From the NCBI GenBank assembly GCA_010909165.1, contig MU008209.1, positions 62,001 to 126,000 of the forward strand: 64,000 nt of DNA, written 5' to 3'. Source of the stretch: Anthoceros angustus (taxonomy: Eukaryota > Streptophyta > Anthocerotopsida > Anthocerotales > Anthocerotaceae). Below, in pieces: positions 10,234 through 20,764 of the stretch. The notes below the pieces were generated by a model. It had not been told where the DNA came from. It made no database searches and was given only the letters and a program-made list of their open reading frames with translations. The position numbers were made by a program, and so were the translations under genes. Position 1 is the stretch's first letter; the number at the start of each line of letters is the position of its first letter.

Positions 10234-11919
10234 ATGGCTGGTTTGCGAGAGTTGCTGCCCCTGGTGCCCGCATTTCGTTCTGTTGGAGCCTCGACGCCGA
10301 GCTCTCCTTCCATCGTGTGGGTCCGTGGGAGTGAAAGAAACGTTTCTCCTTGCCGATGTGCTTCATCGCCGCCCTTCTCCAGGTGCTTGTCAGTCTGCCG
10401 TGGTGTGGTGTGATGGAGCTTGCAGGAGAGCGTGGGGTTGTTCACACTCGGTGATTGGTGATGATGTTGTGACTGGCCATGTGGTGTTCAGGAAGGAGCG
10501 GTTCAAGCCTAATAGAAGCCTTGTGCAAGACCATGGTTTATCAATTGCGGGGGTTGAATCACTGGCTCGTGACCTGGTTACTGATGTTGGACCGGCAGCG
10601 GATGCTGATTCCGCATTGTTTGCGGTGGATGCCGGTGCTGAGGCTTGTTCCGATCCGCTCCTGGATGTGCAGGTAGGTATCTAGGTCTCCGTCGTTTTTT
10701 CCCCATCTGTCATTCATGCATTTTAATATGAGCATTTGAGGCTTGTAAGAATTTGATGAGGCTGAAGCAACAACTGTCCTGTGTTGGGCAGGTGTTGGAC
10801 CAGAAGGTGCTCGGTGGGATTCCATCACATCCTGAAGGGCTGTTTGGTATGGTTTTACGCTCTATCAGAGCTACCATCCCTTACATTTTCATATGTGAAG
10901 CTGTTGTAGTGCATGCCCAATGAAGATTTGTCATTCCGGATTTAGGTTCTAACTTTGAACTGGCTGTTGCAGAGGAGGCTAGCATCAGTACTGCTCTCCC
11001 TCAAGAGATGGAATCAACCTCGCTGCCAGGGCATGTTGCAATTATTATGGATGGCAATTCGAGGTGGGCTTCCAGGAAAGGCTGGCCAGCAAGTGTGGGT
11101 CACGAGATGGGAGTTCGAGCGTTGAGGGAGGTGATCAAGCTGTCCTGTAAATGGGGGATACCAGCCCTCACGGTCTTCGCTTTTTCTTCAGAGAACTGGC
11201 GTCGACCCAAGGTGCGTTTTCGATCTGAATTCATGAGCAGGTCTAAGTTGCAACATGGTGGGGTAGAGTAGATGCAGTAGTCTGATGTGTCTCCTATTCC
11301 CTGCAGATTGAGATAGCCTTCCTGATGGACCTGTTTGAGCGGGTCCTGGAACACGAGCTCATCAACCTGATCAAGTGAGTGCCAGAAGGCCATAAGCTTG
11401 ACCGAGGACTACTCATGTCTGCTCTTCACACTCGGCCGGCTTGATGAATCGGAACTTGGTGGGTGCAGGGAGGATATCCGCGTTGCCGTCATGGGAGATT
11501 TGTCACCCCTTCCTCCATCCCTCAGAACCCTCATTCTCCGAGCCTGTGACAGCACACGAGCAAACAAGGGGCTCAAACTCACTGTCGCCCTCAGCTACAG
11601 CGGACGACAGGACATTGCCCAAGCTTGCAGACGCCTGGCCAGCAAAGTCGCTGACGGGACAATGCAGGCCTCTGACATCACAGAGAGGGCCGTGGAGCAG
11701 GAGCTGGGAACGAGCTGGATGGAAGAGCTGCGGGATCCCGACCTGCTCATCCGCACCAGCGGGGAGCAGAGGTTGAGCAACTTCATGCTATGGCAAATGG
11801 CGTACACCGAGCTCTACTTTAGCAGCTCCCTTTGGCCCGACTTCGGGGAAGCGGAGTACGCGGCTGCCATCGAAAGCTACCAGCACCGGGATCGGAGGTT
11901 TGGCCGGCGAACAGCCTAA
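10234..11919 (+). CDS. cis-prenyltransferase (UPP synthase family)
   Basis: The enzyme condenses isopentenyl diphosphate onto an allylic primer with cis double bonds, giving dolichol-type or shorter plastid polyprenyls. Proposed exons are 10234-10672, 10792-10846, 10973-11211, 11307-11374 and 11469-11919. Introns start GT and end AG, and phases match (0, 1, 0, 2). Motifs in order: HVAIIMDGNSRWASRKG with the catalytic Asp, FAFSSENWRRPK, VAVMGDLS, LTVALSYSGRQDI, then DPDLLIRTSGEQRLSNFMLWQ and YTELYFSSSLWPDFGEAE. The C-terminus RRFGRRTA lacks the RXG tail of NgBR-dependent subunits, suggesting a homomeric enzyme. The first exon is Ser/Arg/Cys-rich, like a transit peptide. It has a frame problem: the ATG at 10234 is in one frame, which stops at 10413, while the frame that joins exon 2 is open but has no ATG. 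Two bases missing near the GTGGTGTGGTGTG run at about 10400-10412 would reconcile them. Confidence 0.9.
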
Positions 11920-12157
11920 GTGACGTGCCCACCTCTTGTACAAATGTGTCCACGAGCCTGACAATACCAATGATAGTAGGAAGTGTCTTGAAAGGACGGA
12001 ATAAATTAGGTTGAAATGTTCCTAGAAGAAATTTTGATGGCCAAGTGGAAGAAGCTGCCAAGCTAGGACGATTTGCTTAGTCGAAGCAGAAGTATGCTGG
12101 GAGATTGATTGATATAAGTAGGACGAAGAGGCTGCTCACGATTAGCGTTGTTTCTCG

Positions 12158-12239
12158 TTTCTATCCCTTACACTCACATACTCTGGTTTCTATCCCTCAC
12201 ACTCACATACTCTGGTTTCTATCCCTCACACTCACATAC
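12158..12239. repeat. 29-bp tandem repeat, about three copies
   Basis: Units beginning TTTCTATCC start at 12158, 12187 and 12216, with CACTCACATACTCTGG inside each. No coding meaning was seen. Confidence 0.85.
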
Positions 12240-12291
12240 AAATTGAGGTCAGTTCCGGCAACGGTGCTATGGCAAATACAGACAGGTGGCT

Positions 12292-12465
12292 TTCTTTAGT
12301 GGGGATGAATTCTTTCGTGGGGATGAATTGGTAGTGTTTAGCCTTCGTTCTTTCATGGGGATGAATTGGTAGTGTTTAGCCTTCGTTCTTTCGTGGGGAT
12401 GAATTGGTAGTATTTAGCCTTCGTTCTTTAGTGGGGATGAATGGGTGGTGTTCAACCTTCGTTTA
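12292..12465. repeat. 38-bp tandem repeat, about four copies
   Basis: The unit contains GTGGGGATGAATTGGTAG followed by TTTAGCCTTCGTTC. The first copy is partial and the last is diverged. It lies in the 3' flank of the cis-prenyltransferase gene. Confidence 0.85.
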
Positions 12466-13156
12466 CTCATTTTCATTGACGCTGTTGATTGATTGAAGAT
12501 TATTTATCTCGTTTGAATTTTATCTTTGCATTCGTTCAGACATTTTGTCGTAATCTATGTAATTGCCATATTTAAGTCCCATGGCTGGATATGTACATAC
12601 TTGATCAATTGCTCTAGCTATTTCACAAGTCTGCACAACGATGAGCAAGGTAGGCGTTGTCAGCTATTGTGGGCTTTTTAGTCAGTTACCTCTAGCTTCA
12701 TGGAGCCTCGAGCCATCGTTGAAAGGTTGAGCCTCCGAATCGATCACCTCCGGATTGTAAGGCTTTTTGGGCCTTTCAATGGATCATCTACATTGTTGTC
12801 TTTCAGAGTCCCTAAATGAATGGAAGATACATATTCGATCTATATATTAACGACTAAAAAAAGAGCTTAAAAAAAAGGCCAATAAATCATACATAACGTG
12901 AATATATTTTATATTACATAAATATTTAGAAATATATAGATTTATATAATATAGTTTTAAACTGATTATTTATATATTATAATACAATATATAATTTTAT
13001 ATAGGTATTCGCCAAATATTTCACATCTCACAACGTGCTTCTCTCCCTTTCGTGCCCGGATCGTTGATCGTTGCGCGGAAGCTGTGCGAGGTGTACCGAC
13101 ACGAGCACTTAAAGCCTATTGGATTCTGCCAGTCTTCCGACAGCGGTCCACGAACG
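12466..13156. other. AT-rich upstream region of the PPR gene
   Basis: No gene is seen. The part from 12,850 to 13,010 is extremely AT-rich (runs of ATATATT-type words). The frame of the PPR gene is open from 13,052 but through non-ATG codons, so this stretch is treated as promoter and leader. Confidence 0.5.
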
Positions 13157-16100
13157 ATGGCCACTGTATGGCAACCGGACCCGTTGTGGACCCAACAAAT
13201 TGGTGTGTATACAGGGATACTACAAAGAGCTCCCGCTCACCTCATCTTAGGGAGTGAACCCCTGGCAAACGAAGCCTCCAGGTGCAGCAGGGTAAGGAGC
13301 CCAGCAGTTCCACATCCGAGAAAATGTGTGGGTGGGGACGGGTTTTCCGGCGATTGTCGTTGCCAGGAGCAGGAGCACTTGTGGCAACCATTCTTCTTGG
13401 ACCCTACCATGTGGTGGGACAATAGACGAGGTAAGAAGAGCTCCCGTTCGCCTCACTTCCGGCGTAAGGGGTCTGGCGAGGTGCTGTGGTTAAACAACAT
13501 GTTAAAGCCAGATTGGGTTGATGGGCAGCTCGTTTCCTTGGATATGCAGATGGGTCACGGTGCCTCTCCTTCCAAGTCCAGCTCTCCGGATATGCTTGAA
13601 GCTGGCAGGTGTGCAGTATCGGAAATGGGCGTCGTAACGGCTGGAACCGTGAGCATGTTATGCCAGCAGGGGAAGCTTTCTGAGGCCGTTGGAGCCCTGG
13701 AATCTCTGGCGCAGACGGACTCTGCTGTTTCTCAGTCTCTGTTTTACTCTGTGCTAAAATTCTGTGCAGCTGAGAAAGCTCTGGTTGTTGGGCGACGAGT
13801 TCATGCCCTCAGTGTCAAACTCGGGTACGAGTCGGATGCATACTTGGGGAACCATATCTTGCGCATGTATGCATGTGGAGGTAGGCTGCAGGAGGCCATG
13901 GATGTGTTCACCAGGGTGGGCAAACCAAATGCCTTCATGTGGTTTTCCATAATCTCTGCATATGCTAAGCATGGGAAACCTAAGGAGGCCATACAACTGT
14001 ACCATGAGATGCGTAGGTCAGGAGTGAAGGCGGATGCTCACGTCTTTGTAGCTGCCCTTCAAGCTTGTGCATTTGCCGCCGACTTGGAATCTGGCAGAAA
14101 AGTGCACTGTGATGTGGTGCAGAGTGGCATTCCTACTAACTTGTTTGTTGGCAACTGCCTGGTGGACATGTATGCAAAATGTGGCGAACTGAAAGATGCA
14201 CGCCAGGTTTTTGACAGCATGGCCACAAAGGATGTGGTGACATGGACGGTGCTGATGGCTGGGTATTCCCAGCAAGGGCTCGGGCAAGAGGCACTTGCTG
14301 TGTATGGGCAAATGGAGCAGGAGGGGCTGATTTTGGCTAACCATGTTACTTTTGCTTGCCTTCTGAAGGCCTGTGCCAGCACTGGTGCCTTACAGGAGGG
14401 CAGACAGCTGCACTCGCAGATTGTTGAAAGAGGACTGCTGGATGGCATAGTGGTGGGCGGCCTGGTGGACATGTATGTAAAATGTGGTGAAGTGAAAGTT
14501 GCACGCCAGGTTTTTGAAAGTGTGGCCAAAAAGGATGTGGTGACATGGAGTGCCCTGATTGCTGGGTATGCACAGCAAGGACTCAGCCAAGAGGCGCTTG
14601 TTCTGTACGGGCAAATGGAGCAAGATGGCTTGATTTTGGCTAACCATGTTACTTTTGCTTGCCTTCTGAAGGCCTGTGCAAGCACTGGTGCCTTATCAAG
14701 GGGCAGGCAACTGCACTCATTGATTGTGGAAAGAGGGCTGCTGGATGACATAGTGGTAGGCACCTGCCTGGTGGACATGTATGCAAAATGTGGCGAACTG
14801 AAAGAGGCACGCCAGGTTTTTGACATCTTGGCCACAAAGAATGTGGTTACATGGACCGCCCTGATTGCTGGGTATGCACAGCAAGGACTCAGCCAAGAGG
14901 CGCTTGTTGTGTATGGACAAATGGAGGAGGCGGGCCTCATTTTGGCTGACCATGTTACTTTTGCTTGCCTTCTGAAGGCCTGTGGAAGCACTGGTGCCTT
15001 ACAGAAGGGCAGGCAGCTGCACTCACAGATTGTCGAAAGAGGACTGCTGGATGACGTAGTGGTGGGCAACTGCCTGGTGGACATGTATGCAAAATGTGGT
15101 GAACTGGAAGATGCACGCCAGGTTTTTGACAGCTTGGCCAAAGGATGTGGTGACATGGACCCTGATTGCTGGGTATGCACAGCAAGGACTTGGGCCAAGA
15201 GGCGCTTGTTGTATGGACAAATGGAGCAGGAGGGCCTCATTTTGGCTGACCATGTTACTTTTGCTTGCCTTCTGAAGGCCTGTGCAAGCACTGGTGCCTT
15301 ACAGAAGGGCAGGCAGCTGCACTCAGATTGTGGAAAGAGGACTGCTGGATGACATAGTGGTGGGCACCTGCCTGGTGGACATGTATGCAAAATGTGGTGA
15401 ACTGGAAGATGCACGCCAGGTTTTTGACAGCACAAAGGATGTGGTGACATGGACCGCCCTGATTGCTGGGTATGCACAGCAAGGACTCAGCCAAGAGGCG
15501 CTTGTTGTATGGACAAATGGAGGAGGGCCTCATTTTGGCTGACCATGTTACTTTTGCTTGCCTTCTGAAGGCCTGTGCAAGCACTGGTGCCTTACAGAAG
15601 GGCAGGCAGCTGCACTCACAGATTGTCAAAGAGGACTGCTGGATGGCATAGTGGTGGGCAACTGCCTGGTGGACATGTATGCAAAATGTGGTGAACTGGA
15701 AGATGCACGCCAGGTTTTTGACAGCTTGGCCAAAGGATGTGGTGACATGGACCCTGATTGCTGGGTATGCACAGCAAGGACTTGGGCCAAGAGGCGCTTG
15801 TTGTATGGACAAATGGAGCAGGAGGGCCTCATTTTGGCTGACCATGTTACTTTTGCTTGCCTTCTGAAGGCCTGTGCAAGCACTGGTGCCTTACAGAAGG
15901 GCAGGCAGCTGCACTCAGATTGTGGAAAGAGGACTGCTGGATGACATAGTGGTGGGCACCTGCCTGGTGGACATGTATGCAAAATGTGGTGAACTGGAAG
16001 ATGCACGCCAGGTTTTTGACAGCACAAAGGATGTGGTGACATGGACCGCCCTGATTGCTGGGTATGCACAGCAAGGACTCAGCCAAGAGGCGCTTGTTGT

Positions 16101-17246
16101 ATGGACAAATGGAGGAGGGCCTCATTTTGGCTGACCATGTTACTTTTGCTTGCCTTCTGAAGGCCTGTGCAAGCACTGGTGCCTTACAGAAGGGCAGGCA
16201 GCTGCACTCACAGATTGTCAAAGAGGACTGCTGGATGGCATAGTGGTGGGCACTGCCTGGTGGACATGTATGCAAAATGTGGTGAACTGGAAGATGCACG
16301 CCAGGTTTTTGACAGCATGAACACAAAGGATGTGGTGACATGGAATGCCCTGATATCTGGGTATGGTACTTGTGATGATGGTCACAGAGCACTAGCTTGT
16401 TTTGAGGAGATGTTAGTTGCCGGTTTTCAGCCTGATGGTGCTACTTTTACTTGCCTTCTAGTAGCATGCAGTCATGAGGGACTAGTCCATGAGGGTCGCA
16501 AGCACTTTGATTCCATGGCTGAACAGCATGGCATCAAACCTACTATTGAGCATTACACCTGCATGATTGATCTTCTTGGGCGTGCAGGCCATTTAGATGA
16601 GGCTGAGAATATGCTCTTATTATGCGAGGGCCAAAGTGATGTTGTGGCATTGATGTCTTTGCTGAATGCCTGCAAAAGTCACGGGGATATAGAGAGGGCG
16701 ACGTGGTGTTTTGAAAGCATTGTTAGGCTGGACCCTCAGCGGGCGTCTGCGTATGTGCTCATGGCCAATGCCTATGCAGATGCAGGTATGTGGACCGACG
16801 TAGACAGGATTGAGACAGAGAGAATGGTAGCAGGAGCTAACAAGAAACCTGCAGTGGCGACCATTGAGGTGGAGAAGCAGGTACATACATTTGCGGTGGG
16901 TGAAAGACGAGATGATATTGCGCTAAAGGTAGAGAGCACGAATGCACGTCTGAAGCGGGAAGGAGGCCACGTACCTCACACAAAATTGGTGTTGAAGCCA
17001 CTGTCTGAGAAGGAAAAGGAAGATGCACTTTGTGGGCATGCTGAGAAGCTAGCTCTGGCGTTTGGTCTCTTGAACACGCCGAGTGGGACACCTCTGGTGG
17101 TAACAAAGAATCTACGCATGTGCAGTGACTGCCACAGTTCCACGCAGACCATGTCAAGGCTTGAACAGAGAGACATTGTTGTAAGAGATGGGTACCGCGT
17201 GCATCGATTCGCAGCTGGTTGCTGCAGTTGTAAGGGTCGACCGTGA
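13157..17246 (+). CDS. PLS-class PPR protein with DYW:KP-type domain, frame-broken
   Basis: The product is a probable organellar RNA-editing factor. From the ATG at 13157 a single frame runs to 15352. Further segments in shifted frames (15282-15542, 15558-15944, 15874-16134) lead to a final open frame that ends at 17246. The N-terminal 130 or so residues are unlike PPR motifs; PPR motifs then begin (about 13,640 on). From about 14,150 a triplet of P, L and S motifs of about 100 residues recurs with little change (LVDMYAKCGELEDARQVF, DVVTWTALIAGYAQQGL, HVTFACLLKACASTGAL). E-type motifs follow, then KKPAVATIEVEKQVH at about 16,842-16,886, CGHAEKLA at about 17,031 with the HxE deaminase signature, CSDCH at 17121-17135 completing the zinc site, and a C-terminus CCSCKGRP. 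KPAxA plus terminal GRP are the DYW:KP marks tied to U-to-C editing in hornworts and ferns. There are no introns. Breaks lie only in the repetitive part, so the true gene may be intact. Confidence 0.85.
15056..16252 (+). repeat. 592-bp exact tandem duplication inside the PPR gene
   Basis: The block starting at about 15,056 recurs at offset 592, apparently without a difference until about 16,252. Each block holds two PLS triplets and the same small losses, for example GCTTGGCCAAAGGATG where intact units read GGCCACAAAGGATG, and GACATGGACCCTG where others have GACATGGACCGCCCTG. Because both blocks carry the same frameshifts, the copying followed the losses or both arose during assembly. Confidence 0.92.
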
Positions 17247-17389
17247 GAAAAATGAAGAACTAGCCAGTGAGAACATTGCTTTCGGGGGTGAATGTGCTTG
17301 GTTAACTCCAATCCTATCCAAGCTTAGATACGGACATGGAAGGGTAACACTCACTTGAAATGGCAGTTCGTGCTGAAGTACACTGTCTG

Positions 17390-17700
17390 GAATCGCATCA
17401 GATGGACGCAATGGGCCGTGCAGGCTACTTGTACGATGCAGTCAGAACGTTTTCTGCGAAGCATGCCCGCGGTTAGGCATGCTTGACTGTGTGGGTTGGA
17501 CATCTTTGCGAACTGTGGGCAGAAAGCATGGGAACTTGAAGCTTGGAAGGTGCTGCTTCAATCAACTATCGCAACATGAACCTCAACTGGCTGCTAGCTA
17601 TGTGCTCATGTATGCAGATGCAGCTATGCATGTCCAACATGTATGCAGATGCAGCTATGCATGTCCAACATGCATTCATGTGAGAGGAAGCAAACATGGC
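17390..17700 (+). pseudogene. PPR E-domain relic
   Basis: Just downstream of the PPR stop, short frames show GRAGYLYDAV, then a KHGNLKLGRCCF block followed by PQLAASYVLM and YADA. These match the end of a PPR array (compare LLGRAGHLDEAE and RASAYVLMANAYADA in the upstream gene). Frames are interrupted, and the sequence after about 17,700 loses similarity. A small internal duplication at 17,610-17,670 repeats TATGCAGATGCAGCTATGCA. Confidence 0.6.
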
Positions 17701-17899
17701 AAATCTTCTGGTGCTCAAACAAGCCTGCAAGGGCAATCAATTGAAGTATTGCTGTCTGGAATCGCCGACGGATGCGACTCCCCTGTCTGGAATTGCCGTC
17801 TTATGCGATTCTACGGATCAAAGTTTGATATTAAGCATTTTGTCTTGAGTCGCCGTATGATACTCAAATATTCATATGCCGATTGCATTACGCTCAGGA

Positions 17900-18016
17900 A
17901 AGCTACTAATAGATGCCTCAAGTTTAAAGGGCTAATAGATGGCTCAAATTCAAAGGCTTTACTAGATGCCTCAAATTTAAAGGCTCTAATAGATGCCTCA
18001 AATTTAAAGGCTCTCG
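17900..18016. repeat. 27-bp tandem repeat, about four copies
   Basis: The unit contains AATAGATGCCTCAAATTT followed by AAAGGCTCT. Early copies are diverged; the last two are nearly identical. Confidence 0.85.
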
Positions 18017-18189
18017 GTATGGTTCAACACTTGGGGCAGTTGGTATTGGCATTTGATGATTGAAAACGGCAAAGCCCACAGCTCCGGGCCTGCGGCGAGA
18101 ATGCGATGTTGATTGTGGCGATACTAAACCTCCAAGCCTGCAGCCTGCCATGGCAGGCATTGCCTTCTGCAATGGTGTGTTGGAATTGA

Positions 18190-18435
18190 GGATTCTTGGA
18201 CTCTTGTTCGAGTCATGCTTCTTTGTTTTGGGAGGAAAAAAAATGAGGTTACTAGCTCGAGTATGCTTCTTTGTTTTGGGAGATAAAAATCCGAGGTTAC
18301 TAGTTTGAGTCATGCTTCTTTGTTTTGGGAGATAAAAATCCGAGGTTACTAGTTTGAGTCATGCTTCTTTGTTTTGGGAGATAAAAATCCTAGGTTATTG
18401 GTTCGAGTCATACTTCTTTGTTTTGGCCAGCATAG
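18190..18435. repeat. 49-bp tandem repeat, about four copies
   Basis: Each unit carries GCTTCTTTGTTTTGGGAG, then ATAAAAATCCGAGGTTAC and TAGTTTGAGTCAT. The first copy has a short A-run insertion, and the last is diverged. Confidence 0.88.
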
Positions 18436-19204
18436 TTTGTGTCGTAGAAGTGATGGATAATAGGTTCGGTTTAAAATCCCCTTATTCTAATGATTCATAG
18501 TCTTGAACTTAAAATCATGGAAATTATTTTCAAATTTCAACGGTTTTCTAAGCACGTTGTTTGAAATTACTATGCCCTAATATTCATAATCGTAAATTGT
18601 ATTGGAATCGGAACGGTGAAGAGAGGCATGACATGTCCAAGTTTCTTCCCTTTTCTCGAGCTCACTATAGGCAGCGACTATCTTTCTACGGAGGTCATAG
18701 CAATTGAACATGTGTTTTGTGTGTTGGACACCATCTTTGTGAGCGACCAAGGCTGCATCGTGATCGGAAGTGTGAAAGATGGTATGTTCTTTCTCATTCG
18801 GTGTGAATCATGCATTATAATGCTTGCGGAGAATGGGCTTCTTGTTTGACGAAGGCAAGTTGTCATGATTCAAACCTATGAAAGCCGAAACACGTTTAGG
18901 GCATGAACTTCCTTCTATATCAAAATTGCAAAAGGTTGATGAACAAGCGAAGCCCAGAGATGCCGGGTGTTTGCGCAAGCAAGCGACACATGGTCTAATG
19001 CATGTAAATCATAATATGCATGGGTGCATGACAAGTGATTGTAAGCCCTAGTGTTAATAGGGACGCAGGCACATCGGCGCTCACAAAAAACCTATCGAAG
19101 GATGCCAGCATGCCGGCGCCCTATGGAGGAAGCATAAGAGCATAGGATGCTAGCATATTGGTGTCTTCATTAATTAGTATATGTTGTTTGCGCATCATAA
19201 AATT
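18436..19204. other. Intergenic, no gene seen
   Basis: A short ORF at 18616-18849 has no recognised motif. Nothing else is supported. Confidence 0.45.
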
Positions 19205-19310
19205 TTGTTGTCTCCTAGAGTTAGTAAAGTGGTAAAAAACTTGGTTGAGAATCATAGATCGTGAGTTCGAGATCCAAGTTGTAGTCTTTATACTAGTTAA
19301 GTTGAGTTTC
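19205..19310 (+). mobile_element. Possible tRNA-derived SINE fragment
   Basis: TAGTAAAGTGGTAAAAAACT resembles an RNA polymerase III A box region, and GTGAGTTCGAGATCC about 40 bp later resembles a B box (consensus GGTTCGANTCC). This spacing is typical of tRNA-derived SINEs in plants. No cloverleaf could be drawn and no poly-A tail or target-site duplication was identified, so the call is weak. Confidence 0.35.
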
Positions 19311-19314
19311 TTTT

Positions 19315-19484
19315 ACATGAAAAGCCAAGGGCAGAGCGCCCAAGGGCAGAGCGCCGACATGCTGGTGCCTACACAGTACTCTCTGACCTCCTACCAGAAA
19401 ACACATGAAAAGCCAAAGGCAGAGCGCCGACATGCTGGCGCCTACACAGTACTCTCTGGCCTCCTACCAGAAAATACATGAAAA
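19315..19484. repeat. Direct duplication, unit of roughly 80 bp
   Basis: A block with GGCAGAGCGCCGACATGCTG, then CTACACAGTACTCTCTG and CTCCTACCAGAAAA, occurs twice in tandem with few changes. A short extra GGCAGAGCGCC precedes the first. Confidence 0.85.
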
Positions 19485-19726
19485 TTCTAGATCTCGATAA
19501 CTAATACCCATTGCCTCATATAAAAAATTGCCTAAAATCGTAATCTAGTTACTGTGTAATTTTTTTGGAAGCGGCTCCGATTCTGCCAAAAGAGGCTTTG
19601 AATATTCAGCAGCTTCAAATATTATCATATTCATGTTAGTCATGTTGAGACAAGAGGTTGCATGCATGCTTTCCTCAATTGCAACATGAAGTTGCATGAG
19701 ATCCCAAAGAAAGCAATTGGATATAG

Positions 19727-20015
19727 ATTGGGTGAGCTTGTTAGTAGCTACCCAAACGGGGCGAGCTTGTTATTAGCTACCCAAATGGGACGAGCTTGTT
19801 TGTAGCTATACAAATGGGGCAAGCTTGTTAGTAGCTACTCCAATGGGGCGAGCTTGTTAGTAGCTACCCAAATGGGGCGAGCTTGTTATTAGCTACCCAA
19901 ATGGGACGAGCTTGTTTGTAGCTATACACATGGGGCAAGCTTGTTAGTAGCTACCCCAATGGGATGAGCTTGTTAGTAGCTACCCAAATGGGGCGAGCTT
20001 GTTAGTGGCTACCCA
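19727..20015. repeat. 29-bp tandem array, about ten copies
   Basis: The unit contains GAGCTTGTTAGTAGCTACC followed by CAAATGGGGC, which includes the AGCT palindrome twice. Higher-order structure is visible: variants with TTATTAGCTACC and TTTGTAGCTATAC recur in the same order about 115 bp apart, so four units were duplicated together. Confidence 0.9.
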
Positions 20016-20764
20016 AGACGCACGATATTGTAATTAGCAGCTGCCTAGATGGGAGGAGCTTGCAGGATATAAGAGGGCAAGTCCTTAGAGCTTGAGAGGA
20101 TCCCTTGAGACATTGCTTAGAGCATTGTGGAGAGCTAGCTGAAAGCCTTATCTTGAGTCTAGGGGAGTAGCCAGAAAGGCATGTCTATGCTCTGATCTTT
20201 GCCACATCTCACGCTGTGAGTTGCTGACCTAGAAAGGGGTGTTACTTAAGCTACAAATATTTATAACTTTATTGAGAAAAAAATTAGCTGATTAGTCATT
20301 TTTATTGGCCAAAGGAGAGGGAGATAAAGAATTTAAATTGAATATTTGTGCAATACCACTTAACTTAACCTAGAAGCAAGTCTCGCATTTTGAGAATTCG
20401 CACTACAGAGATTATAAATGCACAAAAAGAGTGAACAACCTTGAAGATAATTGTGTTTCCAAGATCAATGGAAAATTATAATGGCTTGAAGATACAAGAT
20501 AATAGTGGCTCAAAGATGGAAGATGACAATGGCTTGAAGATGGCAAATGATCATGACTCAAAGTTGGAAGAGGAATTGTGTGACATACATTATTTTGAAT
20601 TCCACGCACAAGGGATCGATTGGTGTCGAGTGCGTTCAACTTCCCATATGATGATGAAACAAATTAAACTTGAATTTATCTAACAAATTTCTACAAAGTC
20701 TTGGAATATAGTATCTTGCTCAAACAAAAGCCTTGGAAAAAGAATTAAAATTTTTATCAATAAT
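20016..20764. other. Intergenic, no gene seen
   Basis: A degenerate repeat of about 30 bp around 20,480-20,570 (GGCTTGAAGAT-, GGCTCAAAGAT-type words) encodes LKI/SKM-like runs in a short ORF at 20441-20683. No recognised function. Confidence 0.45.

Noticed and set aside
14059-15477. 472-codon minus-strand ORF inside the PPR gene
   Set aside because: It is the antisense shadow of near-identical PPR repeats. Its apparent repeats (HILHTCPPG, PSEGKQK) are reverse translations of LVDMYAKCG and FACLLKA, and it has no domain of its own.
19205-19310. Functional tRNA gene
   Set aside because: A- and B-box-like words are present, but no acceptor stem or anticodon arm can be formed.
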